Source: Paragonimus westermani
Taxonomy: Eukaryota > Platyhelminthes > Trematoda > Plagiorchiida > Troglotrematidae
DNA length: 64,000 bases
Direction of reading: 5' to 3'
NCBI GenBank assembly: GCA_008508345.1
Contig: QNGE01001707.1
Location: forward strand, 73,607-137,606
Shown: positions 12,765 through 23,895 of the stretch, one piece after another
Numbering within the stretch: the first letter of the stretch is position 1
Layout: the number at the start of each line of letters is the position of its first letter
The notes under the pieces: generated by a model
Told to the model about the DNA's origin: nothing
Databases searched by the model: none
The model's input: only the letters and a program-made list of their open reading frames with translations
Program-made: the position numbers and the translations under genes

Positions 12765-15700
12765 ACCGCATTTGAATCATTCTACTTAGCGCATGGCTAT
12801 TGTTCTTTCTGTGTAATTCACCGAAGTAACTTATCCGGCAATACTTTGTGTGAATGTTTATGCCTTCACTCGCTATCTGGTTCTATCTGTGCAATATGCA
12901 TAACCTACGTTTTGCGATGGTGATTTAAAAGAGTAAACGAATTGTTGACATCGCAAAATGTCTGTTTTATTGCTGGTCTAGTGACTTTGTGATGTGAGGC
13001 CCAGTGATTCCAATTGAAAAATTTGTCTGCATGAAGTCGTTTCAGATAAACTCATGTCAAGAAAATTTTCCGCAGTAGGTCTTGTGTACACATGACATTT
13101 CAGGAACATAAAGTACGGCTATGTGACTGCAAATCACATGTTGCTGTTAGATGGGAACATTCTGACTGATACACTCCATCTAAGCGAATAGAAACAAATT
13201 AAAGAAAACAAAACACAAAGGAAAGTCTATCTGCTCCACTCGTTGGACGTTTCCGAGAATCTCAGTAATAGTTTAAAGTTGGATTATAAATGAATCAACC
13301 TTTGCCCACTCGACAAAACAGTGACGTTTACGATCCGCAGTTGTTACTCTGCTGATGAGCTTTACGTTATTGATGTTCCAAATGTTGTCTCCATTGGCGC
13401 GTACTGTCGGTTAGATCGAACGGTTCCCAGAAATTGTTGTGGAGATCGTTTGCCAAATTAGGACAGAAAGAAGACAGCACCGTTCCAGTTATTTACTTTG
13501 TATCTGTTTTTATCCTTCTTAATTCACCTTTCTCTCATGCATCACAATGAGTAGAAGTTCTACTTTAATGTCAGGCTTACATTACTGAGAAGGAAGAGAG
13601 TTAAATATTGAAATGTTTTTCGATCAATCATAGTGCACGGTAGAACTCAGTTGTATTTTCCACATTTCAAAACTACGCGGGGGAACAAACTTACAATAAA
13701 TATATTGCTTTTTGAAAAATACCGTCCACTGACTAGCTGAATTTTTCATTCTGTCGTTTACGAAGGTTGAAGTAAAAATATTACTGCCAAATATTGTTTA
13801 TTTGAATTGACTAATTCTAACAGATTCGCTTCACCTACAAGTTTACTGTGGACAACAGAACACCCGCCATGCACAAATTAGATAATTACTGAGTTCCAGC
13901 ACTTCATAACTAGTAGCGAGAGAGCACTAAATATGCAAGGTTGCCTGTCAGTGAGGTTTGAATCGGGGTCATACTCCCTTGTTTTGGAATGGCCTCTCAG
14001 AATAGTTATACACAAGCAGTGCACTTTTGGTTTAAACAACGTCTGCAACGATCACACTAAACTTCCTAAAGGAACTTTTGTTAAGTTTTGTCGTGAATTT
14101 CAGCCAACTGCAAGGACTTCAAGTTATTTTCATTGTATTGATCCATATTTTTCACGAGATCGCCTACAACTTCGTATTTACTCTAATAATTTGTGTGAGT
14201 AGTGGTCGGTGCAAGCAGATAATGAGTAGAAACATTTACTCCCGACTAATATCCGGAAGATGCAAATACACGTGCGAACGCGTTTGAGCGGGCCAGTTAC
14301 TCACACGCATCTGTACTGAGCGTACCTACTGCCTGCTCTCCTGGTTGCCTGATTCATGCTAGTTCATACACTTGACTTTATCCGGACCTACGGAGTTTTT
14401 TGAAGCTAAGACTTATATGTGAAACATTCACCTTTTTAGACTATAACGGTGGAAGACATGTCACGAGGTGCTAACATTTCGTTCACTCTCTTCGGTCACA
14501 AACGTGAAACAAATATATGTATATGTGTATTCTTGCTAACAGCATGTCCGATATATCCTCATGTTTTACGTTCGTGATTGAAAAGAGTGAGCGAAGTGTT
14601 AACATTCCGCTTTATACGTTTCATTTTTCATTGGTGAATTAGAGCCAAGGAACTCATTGGTTTAAATTTCAAACTACGTTTCAATTGTAGGTTAGAATAA
14701 CCTGACGAAAAACTTTAAACCTAGACAGCATGACTAACCAGAAGCAAACTGCAATTTAAAACATTCAATAACACGGTTTTATTCGTAGTCTTTGACTGAC
14801 CTAAGTCACTTCATACATCTCACAACGTATACACCAAAGTGGTAGTGTTATTTATTACGTTTCGGGCTGGTCGTCATCAATGTCCTTTCGGCCTGTCTAA
14901 CTGTACGCCAGAATAATCGTTTTTATATGACCAGTGTCTAAACCTAGATCCCATTTCAACGGAACCATATGAATGTATAAAAAAAATATATGCGTGCCTA
15001 AATTTATCAACTTTGGTTGCATCCATTTTTTGAAATTTTCCAAAGAATTAGCAGAAGCCGACATATTTTGTTGACAAAGGTTTTTGTTACCGTTTATAAC
15101 AAATATTCTCCGTATGGCAAAACGAACATCAGTCACATCTGTTTTTTCCAACTGTCTTCAAATTCACTTTTTCTGTTTAGTTAGAAGTCCAAGTTGTAAG
15201 CTATCCTGTCGTTGGATTTCACCAGGACTATATTTTATTATATGGACTGGAATCTAAACCTAAGTCTCATCTTCTGTCTGACACGCTTGAAAGCAATTGT
15301 TCAAAGACGTGCGTGTCAGACGTTTCCCATATATTTCATAACAACATTTGCTTACAACGTCTTATTTTACCTTGCTGTCATTAACAGAAAAAATAAAGTT
15401 ACGCAGTTCGGAAAACGCAATAAACTCACAAAAGATTTCGTAGCCAACGGTCTCAGTGCACAAATTAACCAGTGTTTCGTTTTTCGCGCGCAACAAATTA
15501 AGTGCAAATGCTGGATGGTTACATCCTTTCTACTCCGGCTTTTTCTTCGAATCTCCGTTTACTTGCTAGGTACTTGCATCTTGATGGGTTAAATTTGAAC
15601 GAAAATTTCTCCCGCGTTGCATCAAAACGACTGACTGACATAGGCAGTATTGACCTATCATTGCTGTTTACTAGTGGTGACATGTAACTTGCGTAATGCT

Positions 15701-16633
15701 GTCGTGTAATACTGCCCAGTAAATCGTATCGATCAAACGTCTATCCAAATCTCGAATCAACAGTTAAACAAATCAATATTTAACCTTCCCATCGCTATTG
15801 CTTTCCACTTCTCAGATACCCCAAAGATAGTCCTTGCTTTCACTGTTTGGCAGCGTCAGTTTGTTTGAAATAACTTTTATCCGTGAAAGGACTGGAGTTG
15901 GGAATTAGTATCATAGTCATCGCAAATCGAGTTGGGAAAGTCAGTAATCACACGGAAGTGAATTTGGAATTCAAGTGACTAAATAACAGGATAACAAGAA
16001 CAACATTCTGACACAACCGAAATTTCATTGTTTAGGCAATAGATAATTTACTTTTAGCAATACTGGAAGACGCAACGAAACGTCATTCTAAAAAAATATT
16101 TTCTTAAACGAAGGTACATACAGACTTCGGTTGGTTTACTGAAAATGTCCAAATCTGTGTTTGAGGCATAACTAACGTATGGAGTGTACACCAACTTAAT
16201 TCAACCTCCACTTCAGCATTTACTTAAAAAGCATTGTCTGTTTATTGATGCAGAACCAGCGAAATACACTTCAGTAATGGTAGACGGCCCAGCGGTCGAT
16301 GATGCTGACGAGAGGTGCTATACGCAATAACTGTGTCCTACTTTGTATGTCAGTAGTGTGTACAGAATTGCCTCAATTCAAGCAGCTTGTTAAGAAACCA
16401 TAATTACGCCAGTGTCAAGGCCTGTTTACTTGCTCATCATTCTACGTTCCCCAAGTGAGTAATATGCTTAAGACTTCGTATCAAAATTTGGGTACACCAG
16501 CATGCTCAACTTCAAGATAATCTTACATGTCGCGTTCTCTATGGGATTCTGCTGAAATACCTTTGAGTTTTAAGATATCCGCACCAAATGTAGTACGAAT
16601 GAAGTTGAATAGTTTGGGCGTCGTGTTTAACAT
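12765..16633. other. non-coding stretch with one ribozyme-like motif
   Basis: No gene recognised. A 54-nt segment at 14840-14893 has a hammerhead-like layout on the minus strand and is listed separately. Confidence 0.45.
14840..14893 (-). repeat. weak hammerhead-like motif
   Basis: On the minus strand the order is TTGATGA, then GACCAGCCC, then GAAACGTA. This resembles the hammerhead layout CTGATGA - stem II - GAAAC, but the first conserved C is T and the stem II pairing is poor. It is probably a degraded relative of the better motifs at 17.1-17.4 kb and 19.9 kb, or a chance resemblance. Confidence 0.3.
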
Positions 16634-16750
16634 GTTATTGATAAACACCTCGGATGGCCTTCCGGAGGAAGGCCACCCGAGGTGGTTGAAACGTAGAGTA
16701 TTACAACTTGCTCGAAACGTTGTGTTATTCCCAATCTGTTTATCAATAAC
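16634..16750. mobile_element. 117-bp MITE-like element with 14-bp terminal inverted repeats and a strong hairpin
   Basis: The outer 14 bases, GTTATTGATAAACA (16634-16647) and TGTTTATCAATAAC (16737-16750), are exact reverse complements. Inside lies a near-perfect hairpin (16646-16684): CACCTCGG, AT, GGCCTTCC, loop GGA, GGAAGGCC, AC, CCGAGGTG, with one mispair in the stem. The right half is homologous to 7500-7575, so it belongs to a dispersed family. No protein is encoded. No clear target-site duplication was found, so the transposition mechanism is open. Confidence 0.7.
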
Positions 16751-17137
16751 TTTGAGTTTTATTTCTTGTCATACGTAGCATTCGTAATCATCAAACAAAA
16801 TGACAGAAAATAAATTTAATTTTTTCCCCCAACTTTCCACTAAACTCTTCTATTCCAGTCACAGTGTTGTTCTAAGGTAACGAAACCAACTCAGTGTAAA
16901 ATCCAACTAGGTGCGCTCATATTATGCAATTTGTTCTAGACAGTAGTTATATAACCTAGAGCCAGACTGCGTTAGTCCATGAAAGCATAATAATTGAGTA
17001 ACCACAAATTGTTTCACTGAACAAGTTTTCGTAAGGATCAAGCAGGTTTCTGATTGTTGGGAACAGTGGTGGTGTTGTTCGTAGCTCGGGTTGATGGTTT
17101 TGGTATTGATATGTTCGCCGAGCTTGGCATTTAGGTT

Positions 17138-17177
17138 GCAAACGTTTCATCACCAAGCGAGGTGACATCATCAGTGC
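17138..17177 (-). ncRNA. hammerhead ribozyme-like motif, best copy
   Basis: Read on the minus strand, the 40 nt give GCA, CTGATGA, T, GTCACC, loop TCGCTT, GGTGAT, GAAAC, GTT, TGC. All conserved core positions of a type I hammerhead are present: CUGAUGA, GAAA, and an NUH cleavage triplet GUU. Stem I would be GCA/UGC (3 bp) and stem II GUCACC/GGUGAU (6 bp with one G-U). One extra U follows the CUGAUGA. Stem III would have no loop in a single molecule, because AAACGTTT is a palindrome, so cleavage would need a dimer. Cleavage activity is inferred only. Confidence 0.45.
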
Positions 17178-17280
17178 GTGAGTGTTTCAGCTCAATTGCG
17201 ACAAAATCAACCAATGGTGGGTCAGGCCAAACACGATAGAAAGCGACCAACCAGAATTCAGACCAGTAGGTCAAACCACT

Positions 17281-17307
17281 CTGCTATATAAGAGCAGGCA
17301 TTGATCC
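17281..17307 (+). promoter_or_regulatory. TATA-like core promoter in the foldback spacer
   Basis: The sequence ctgctatataagagcaggca contains TATATAAG (17285-17292). It lies about 60-70 bp upstream of the ribozyme-like motif of the right arm. This would suit transcription into the right arm, but the position of a start site is only inferred. Confidence 0.35.
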
Positions 17308-17353
17308 AATTTCACTAAACACCACATTCAAGCTTATACGCTGAAACACTCAC

Positions 17354-17393
17354 GCACTGATGATGTCACCTCGCTTGATGATGAAACGTTTGC
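17354..17393 (+). ncRNA. hammerhead ribozyme-like motif
   Basis: Inverted partner of the motif at 17138-17177. The core CTGATGA (17357-17363), GAAAC, GTT and flanking GCA/TGC are unchanged, but the descending side of stem II reads GATGAT instead of GGTGAT, giving five of six pairs. Activity is unproven. Confidence 0.4.
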
Positions 17394-17430
17394 AACCTAA
17401 ATGCCAAGCTCGGCGAACATATCAATATCA

Positions 17431-19532
17431 AGATTAAGCCGGTATTGAAACAGTTAAGTTCACACAACTTGTTATACTTAAATATTATTTTTCGGCTTAG
17501 GTTACCAGAACCTTGGAAACTACTACCTACACCAATGGTTTTCAACGTATTGGTGTCATAACTCTCGTTGCACCACAGAGCGGTCTACACAAGTCAGGCA
17601 GTACTTGGACAGTAGGGCTTTCATATCTAACGCCGTATTCAGTTTGTCAGTTTGCTTGAACAAGTAATTTATCCTGGTGCACCTTTGACTAATTATGAAT
17701 TATTGTTTTTGTTACCATAAACAGTGCAGCTCACAAACTTATTGCATCACGGTTGCAAGTGACGTTCTCAAACCTATCACCTGTCTACATTGCTCACACT
17801 CAACTACGACTGATTTTAACCAATCAGCAAGCAGAATATATAAGTGATCAATACTTGGGGAGGAATGCACTGATTTTCTGGAATGTAGATAGGGAGGAAC
17901 ACTCGCAAACGATTGTCGACGTTAACCAAAGATTGCTTGCCAACTTTCACAAATATGAGCCGATCTTAGTTGACTAAAAAAGCTGCTACTGATTGTGAGC
18001 TAATTTGATGGGCTGGCATGTGCCGTTAAAAATGAACAATCCAAACAATTGGTTCTTTAATGTTTCTTTTCTCCAAGCTTAGAAGAGCAGAAAGATGTAG
18101 CCTGGATTTTCCTCGGACACTAAAGCTTACTAAGCGATTATGTATTGCATTACGTTAAACACTTGAAAGTTCGCAGAATAATTTGCGAATATTTCACGGG
18201 TTTCGCCGTCGAACACACCATGCTCTCTTTTCGTCCTTGTTTGCAGTTATCTAGTAAAGATACCTTTCAATGAGTCTTGACCAGATACCCATTACACTTT
18301 GAACCATATTACACACTGGGGTGTACTGCACCGTCTCTCTGGTTAAGATAGTAGATGAAGTGTCTCAGCCAGCTTCATTAATCTATGTTACACCAATCAA
18401 CGAAAATGATGGAAGATGATTGTCCGTGAAACGTGTTGCTTCCAAAACCAGCGTTGGCAGATTTGGTTTCGGAATGTTTGAACGCCCGTTCAAACTGTGT
18501 TATAGAAGCTTTTTCAGGTCCTAAACCAACACTAGGGTAACTTCACTTGAAGAAATCAAGCTAAGCTCATCTCTGTTGCGTTCCAAGGGCATCCCGGTAC
18601 ACATCTGAGCAAACTTAACAACAAAATATGTTCACGAGCTTAACTTCGGTAAGTTGTGAGAAGGCTACATTCTTTATAGAGATACACCGAGAAGAAATTT
18701 GAGAAATCCAATGTTAATCTCTATTTTTACCTATAGACTTAGCCGTTACTTCAAATATTTGTTACGAAGTCCATTTGGCTATCCAAGTAATGACTCTCTT
18801 TTAAGTCATATGCACATCCTCTTCGTGGCCACCTGGATAGCGAGGTCCACATATCTTCGTAGCCCGGTCGAAGGCTATTGACCTCTTAGAATGTGGTGAC
18901 CTATCCCTAGTATACACAACACACACACACGCATCGTAGAATAAAGCTACCCAACTATCAGGCAAGTTGGACTGAGTACTTTTGGCTTATCTGCCATTCT
19001 ATCTGGTGAACGGGCTCCTGTGCCTTTGAGCACCACTCACTCGGCCTAGTGAGCGATTGTAGCAGCTAACGCCTATCCCTGTTCATTTCGTTGGTAACAG
19101 TTATCTGTCCTAACCAAATTTTGTTAGCATCAGTGTGTAATTCTGTTTTCAAATGAAGTCTGTTTGTTAATAATCCATTTGATCTGACGTCGGTCTCATG
19201 TTAGGATTTAAACATGGCTGTGAAATTCGTCATGGTTGACCAGTTCACAGATTATTCTTAAACCATGTGAGTGTCCAACATGCAACCATGTTCACTATAT
19301 ATGCTTACATTACTAGCTTGAATGCATGAATAATGGGACTGAGCAGGCTTGTGCACTGTACTTGACAGCAATGTTCTTAATGCTTCAACAACATTAAAAG
19401 ATAACAAGAGTAGGGTGATTTGTTTCTGGTTGGACATTATTATGCCCCATTAGGGTATGCACATAGAATGTGCTTTCAGGAAAAAAATCTTTAATCCAAC
19501 TTAAGTTCCGTTCTTGTTTGAGCATGTTACAG
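17431..19532. other. non-coding stretch, no gene recognised
   Basis: Only short open frames. A small AC-rich microsatellite lies near 18910-18930. Nothing else could be assigned. Confidence 0.45.
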
Positions 19533-19559
19533 ATATATATATATATATATATATATATT
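19533..19559. repeat. TA dinucleotide microsatellite
   Basis: A run of alternating A and T, about thirteen units, in AT-rich DNA. Confidence 0.95.
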
Positions 19560-19581
19560 AATCGAAAAATAGGATAGACAC

Positions 19582-19658
19582 TGAGTAGTGAACGATTTAT
19601 TGTGACGTTTCAAATCCACACTAGGATCCGTTATCAAACATATATATATATATATATA
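19582..19658 (-). repeat. hammerhead-like relic next to a TA repeat
   Basis: Positions 19639-19658 are a TA repeat. On the minus strand the following 55 nt read TTGATAA, CGGATCC, tagtgt, GGATTT, GAAACGTC. This is the layout of a hammerhead core with GGATCC/GGATTT as stem II, but two conserved core bases have changed (C3 to T, G8 to A). It is listed as a degraded relative of the foldback motifs or a related repeat. Confidence 0.35.
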
Positions 19659-19853
19659 CTATTCAAGCCACTACCAGGATTTGAATTCCGAACAGGCCTT
19701 TATGAGGCAGTCATGGGACATAATTCAAAATGGTTATTTTCTGAAAGCTCGTCCAAATTCAAAATCTCAGTCGCGCACTACCGATAGTTTCTAAAAAGAA
19801 AAAACCATGGTTCTTTTGGTATTGATATGTTCGCCGAGCTTGGCATTTAGGTT

Positions 19854-19893
19854 GCAAACGTTTCATCACCAAGCGAGGTGACACCATCAGTGC
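19854..19893 (-). ncRNA. hammerhead-like motif with one core change
   Basis: Minus-strand partner in foldback 2. It has the same layout as 17138-17177, with a perfect GTCACC/GGTGAT stem II, but the last base of CTGATGA is G. This position (A9) is conserved in active hammerheads, so this copy is predicted to be inactive. Confidence 0.35.
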
Positions 19894-19941
19894 GTGAGTG
19901 TTCGGGGTATAAAATTATAATAATTATACGCCGAACACTCA

Positions 19942-19981
19942 CGCACTGATGATGTCACCTCGCTTGATGATGAAACGTTTG
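19942..19981 (+). ncRNA. hammerhead ribozyme-like motif
   Basis: CTGATGA (19945-19951), stem II GTCACC with GATGAT (one mispair), GAAAC (19971-19975), GTT, then TGC pairing with GCA (19942-19944). It has the same layout as the right-arm copy in foldback 1. Confidence 0.4.
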
Positions 19982-20078
19982 CAACCCAAATGCCAAGCTC
20001 GGCGAACATATCAATACCAAAACAATCAACCCGAGCTACAAACAACAGCACCACTATTCCCAACCATCAGAAACCACG

Positions 20079-23000
20079 GTTCTAGTGCTTTTTTCGAACG
20101 TTTTTGGCAACACATTTTATAGGAATGAAAAATCCACAACAAATATCGAGTGATTTTCCAGTTATTTCATTTTATCTACGATATAAGCATAATAATGACA
20201 ACCATAATACTGCTGATAAAAAATCATCCTAACGTAAGTGCACCTGTCAGTATCAGTGACCAAATTCTGTTTCAATAGTCTGTGTGTCCTTGAGTTCATC
20301 ATTTTGGATTGTGTATTGTTCGAACAAGTTTTTTTTATAGATTCAGCCGTTAAGTATTAACTTTGTCATTTCATTAGAGCAACGGAAACTAGTGTGTTGT
20401 TTTCAAGTCTACACGTTTTGTGCTTATTATGTCCGCATCTTCATCAATTTCGCCCTTCATAATCTCCTTTAAAAGACCTAGAGGGCGTCACACATCGTTA
20501 GATTCAATAGTGTTAATGGTATTTCATATGTCCTTTGAATACACACTAGGTTAACCACGGAAGTTGATACAGAGTAATGTAAACTTTAAGAAAATCGGGA
20601 CAACCCGACTTATTTCTTAAGGAATATGTTCAGTTTTATCTGTGTATACTCAACAGTGACAGTAGAAAGTAGCTGATTTTGTCCGTTTGTTCACTCAGCA
20701 TATAATGATAACAGGTTTGTTGTTCGAAATGATGACCATCAATTTGTCCAGGAAACTTGTCCATTTTTGTTAATGATCATGTGATATGCCAATATCGGTG
20801 TATTTAAGCCAAAACAACTGACGTATAGTTTCCACTTGACGACCTAGTCTTCAGTGATGCTGAGCATAGTTAGAATTGTTTCTGTTTTTACGCCTTTATA
20901 AGCTTACGGCCACAGAATTGCTAATGATCATATATAGAAATGCATTAAAGTATTAGTAAACAATCGTTCGAGAATGTCCTCGAAACGGATAAATACGTGG
21001 GATGTGCTCTACACCTAGTAGCTTAAGAATTCGAGCTCGTTTTGTTCATCACATAGTCACTCGAATGAACGCTACGCTTGAAATATTTATCAATCAAGTC
21101 AGTTGAAACGTTGCTGATGCTTTGAGCCAGTCGTTAACGATGTCCAGAATGGAATACTTCGCACTATGTGTTTAACTATCTATTTCCTCTAAGATTACCC
21201 AACTTGTTGCAATGCTCAGAGAAAAATTATTCATTTTATAAGATTCTATGAATTCATAAGGTTTCCTTCTATGGCCCTAGTTTCAGTGTACCGGAGAACA
21301 TTTTAAAACTCATCCTTAGTCTTACAACGTATTTCATGAGTCAGACGAAGGTGGATGGTAAAAGACTTCCCGTACGTCGTTAGACTTTCAGAAAAACTAG
21401 TTACTTCACACATAGGACTCACTTTAGAAAAATACCCTCCCACTACATGGTTCATATACTGATATAATGAAATTGTTTTTCAAAAGAACTACTGTTTCTA
21501 CATCCAACTGTCCAACCCTTCACGAAAGCAGAACTGTTACACGTTGCCGCTAATGCGATTAACTGTTTTGATGGTGTCCTAATTTGGTACTATCGAATTG
21601 TAGCAAGGTTTTTGTGCGTAAATGGTCGTGATTAATGTCCAATCAGCCAGCTATACTACAAACTTAAAATGACGATCAATTCGTTTGCATCCAGTTGTTC
21701 ACAATTTGGCAGAGATTTCAACGATTTATTTATTTGCACCCATTGTGCCTTGTGTAAGTCATGAACGTTGTTTCTGTTTATTCGAACATCCCCCTGGGAC
21801 ATCCAAACAAAAAGCTCATTTACTGGTTCACCGGGTTTACGATCCAATGCCTGACCACTTATCTAGCAAGTCCATGTTGGTTTCACGAATGTCATTATCT
21901 TGACAGGATGCTTTCGCAAACTGTCAAAAGGTACCATCAGATCTCTGTGACAGGTTAACTTGTCAGCTGTTTCCTCTGTGTTAACGACCATGGAAGTTGG
22001 TTGGAAAAAATTGAAGGCATAACAAACTCTGGTTCACGGCACATGAGTTTGTACGATAATGAAGTGGGACATTGTGGGAAGATCGTTTCTTCTTCATCTC
22101 AATCGGTTCAGTGACACATTCGTCAGGCAGCTGTTATTGTTATGGCTTATTTCGCACTATCCAACTGAGGGTCAATGTTTGCCGACGGTTAATGTCGAAA
22201 TTTTCTTAATCAGTGCATCTTAAACGAACTTATCGAACTTCGGTGACAATTGGCAAATAACATCAATAATATTAGAAATGCGAGAATGATTTTGCCGCAT
22301 AAACCATAGCGTCAATTAAGGCAACCAGTTTACAAACTGACACTAAAAGTATTTGTTACCTCCTGATCGGCTGCGTTTAAAACTGTACTGATAAAGTGGT
22401 ATGCATGTGAGTTTCGACTATAACACTCCAATTTTTGGCGTTTCAGTTTCCTTTATTTAGGTTATCCTGATGGCTGAAAATTCCTCAAATCTATCCACTA
22501 GAATTGGTTAGCTAGTCGCTTCACTTCACATTATTTCGAAAACACTTTATTAACGCTTGAAGAATTCTCCAGAATGTAAGATGAACTTTATCGGAAAGAC
22601 TGTGATTTTACGTAATACAACTATTATAGTGTAGATGTATCCTAATGTTTAACAGAGCGTATCAGTGAACCTCAGATTATTCTTTGTGTGAAAGTAACCA
22701 TTTACGTTTTCGTAGTTCACTGAGGTCAATGTATTTTACTAGAAAATACTAGTTACTTCGTGTTTGTTAACTCTCACTATCCGAGCGACAAATTGATTTT
22801 TCTTCTTCTGAATGGTTTTCAATTAATCAGCATGTGCTTATTAAAAGTTAATACCATATATTTCATGTAACCGAACCATAAGTAAGCAACATGCTGTTGT
22901 CTCAAAATTCTATGCAGTGATTTGAATATCAATGAAATCAAAATGCATGAAAGTAAACAGCAAAGTATAACTCACCAGATGTCACCTGCCGTGTTTAGAT

Positions 23001-23685
23001 GTAAGCATTTGTAATTGTTTGGCAGTTTCTTGATACCTTACGTAGCGTGTAAAATACCTGTTACAGGATCTCTTATGATTAGGTTGCCACTTTGAACGTC
23101 TTTTTAGATCCACTGAATACAATCCAAAGCTTGTTTTTCAATTTAGCTCGAATAGTGATAATATTTCCATTCACGGCAGCCTGTTTTACTTGTCACATGC
23201 ACCCATGCACATCGTCTTCGTATGAACAAGGCCTCCGGTTGTTCACATCATTGACAAAGAAGATTGAGTTTAGATTTGCATTCTCGTCAAATCACGAAAT
23301 CTTTGAAGCATTAAGTCCCCTAGGACAGTTCAAATAGAATCGTCAGAAAACATCAGTTACGCTATGAATTCACTTTGCATACTCCCATCAGTCGTAAACA
23401 TGTGACTAGCATGAAAACAAAACCGACAAGGCTTAAGTGAAAGGACTGAAAATAAAAATCGGGCTGAATCGTGATCAGTACTCACGGCTAAATCCAAGGT
23501 AAACAAAGATTGATAGTTAGCAGCTCTCGTGCGCACAGAACCGCTTTTAGAAGGCTGATCAACAAAGTTTTGACACACTTGAGAAGTTGTGAGCTGTAAA
23601 CGTTCATCATGCCCCCAGACGAAGATGTGATACTGACATTGTGACTTGTGGCCGATAATTACTTTGCAACAGATGAAGTGGTGTT
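20079..23685. other. non-coding stretch, no gene recognised
   Basis: Short open frames only, none resembling a known protein, and no clear repeat. On the minus strand 23357-23689 is open for 110 codons downstream of the endonuclease relic, but I could not match it to the PLE tail. Confidence 0.45.
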
Positions 23686-23895
23686 TCATCCTCGCTGAGT
23701 GTCACTTATTGGCACGTGAGTCAGTGCAACTCTTAACCACTTTGGGACCTGTTCGTTTGCCCCGGTTTTGAGCATTCTTTCTGTTTTACCAATGTGTTTC
23801 TGCAACTGTAAGAAAACTGGTAGATACAACAGCTGGTAGAAAATGTAGCTTATCCTACCCTCACAAACGACTGCGTTATCTCTAGCCTCGGTCAA
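23686..23895 (-). mobile_element. PLE GIY-YIG endonuclease relic
   Basis: On the minus strand IGKTER, then NEQVPKWLR and THVPISDTQR, match the core of the PLE endonuclease (YIGxTER, then xEHVPKWL). The cysteine-rich block expected before it is frameshifted (LYLPVFLQLQK). The catalytic YIG is reduced to IG with the tyrosine replaced by H. This is a fragment: neither the reverse transcriptase nor a continuing reading frame is recognisable beside it. Confidence 0.6.

Larger units (their letters stand above)
17044..17430. mobile_element. foldback element 1 with two ribozyme-like arms
   Basis: The left arm (17044-17191) and right arm (17340-17428) are inverted copies of the same sequence. Both contain the gttcgccgagcttggcattt block in opposite orientation. 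A 148-bp unique spacer separates the arms and holds a TATA-like promoter. The same arm sequence forms foldback element 2 at 19.81-20.08 kb. The right arm is shorter, ending near 17428, while the left arm extends further out and matches the outer right arm of element 2. The family is not coding. Its arms carry the hammerhead-like motifs listed below, which links it tentatively to PLE biology. Confidence 0.8.
19813..20078. mobile_element. foldback element 2
   Basis: The left arm (19813-19907) and right arm (about 19931-20078) are inverted copies separated by a short AT-rich loop (tataaaattataataattata). The right arm continues outward into a segment that matches, in reverse, the outer left arm of foldback element 1 (gttgggaatagtgg, then tagctcgggttgat). 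The promoter-bearing spacer of element 1 is missing. This fits a spacer deletion, or a second rearranged member of the same family. Confidence 0.8.

Noticed and set aside
13960..13990. B-box-like gaggtttgaatcgg, possible SINE
   Set aside because: No A box and no repeat partner seen in the window.
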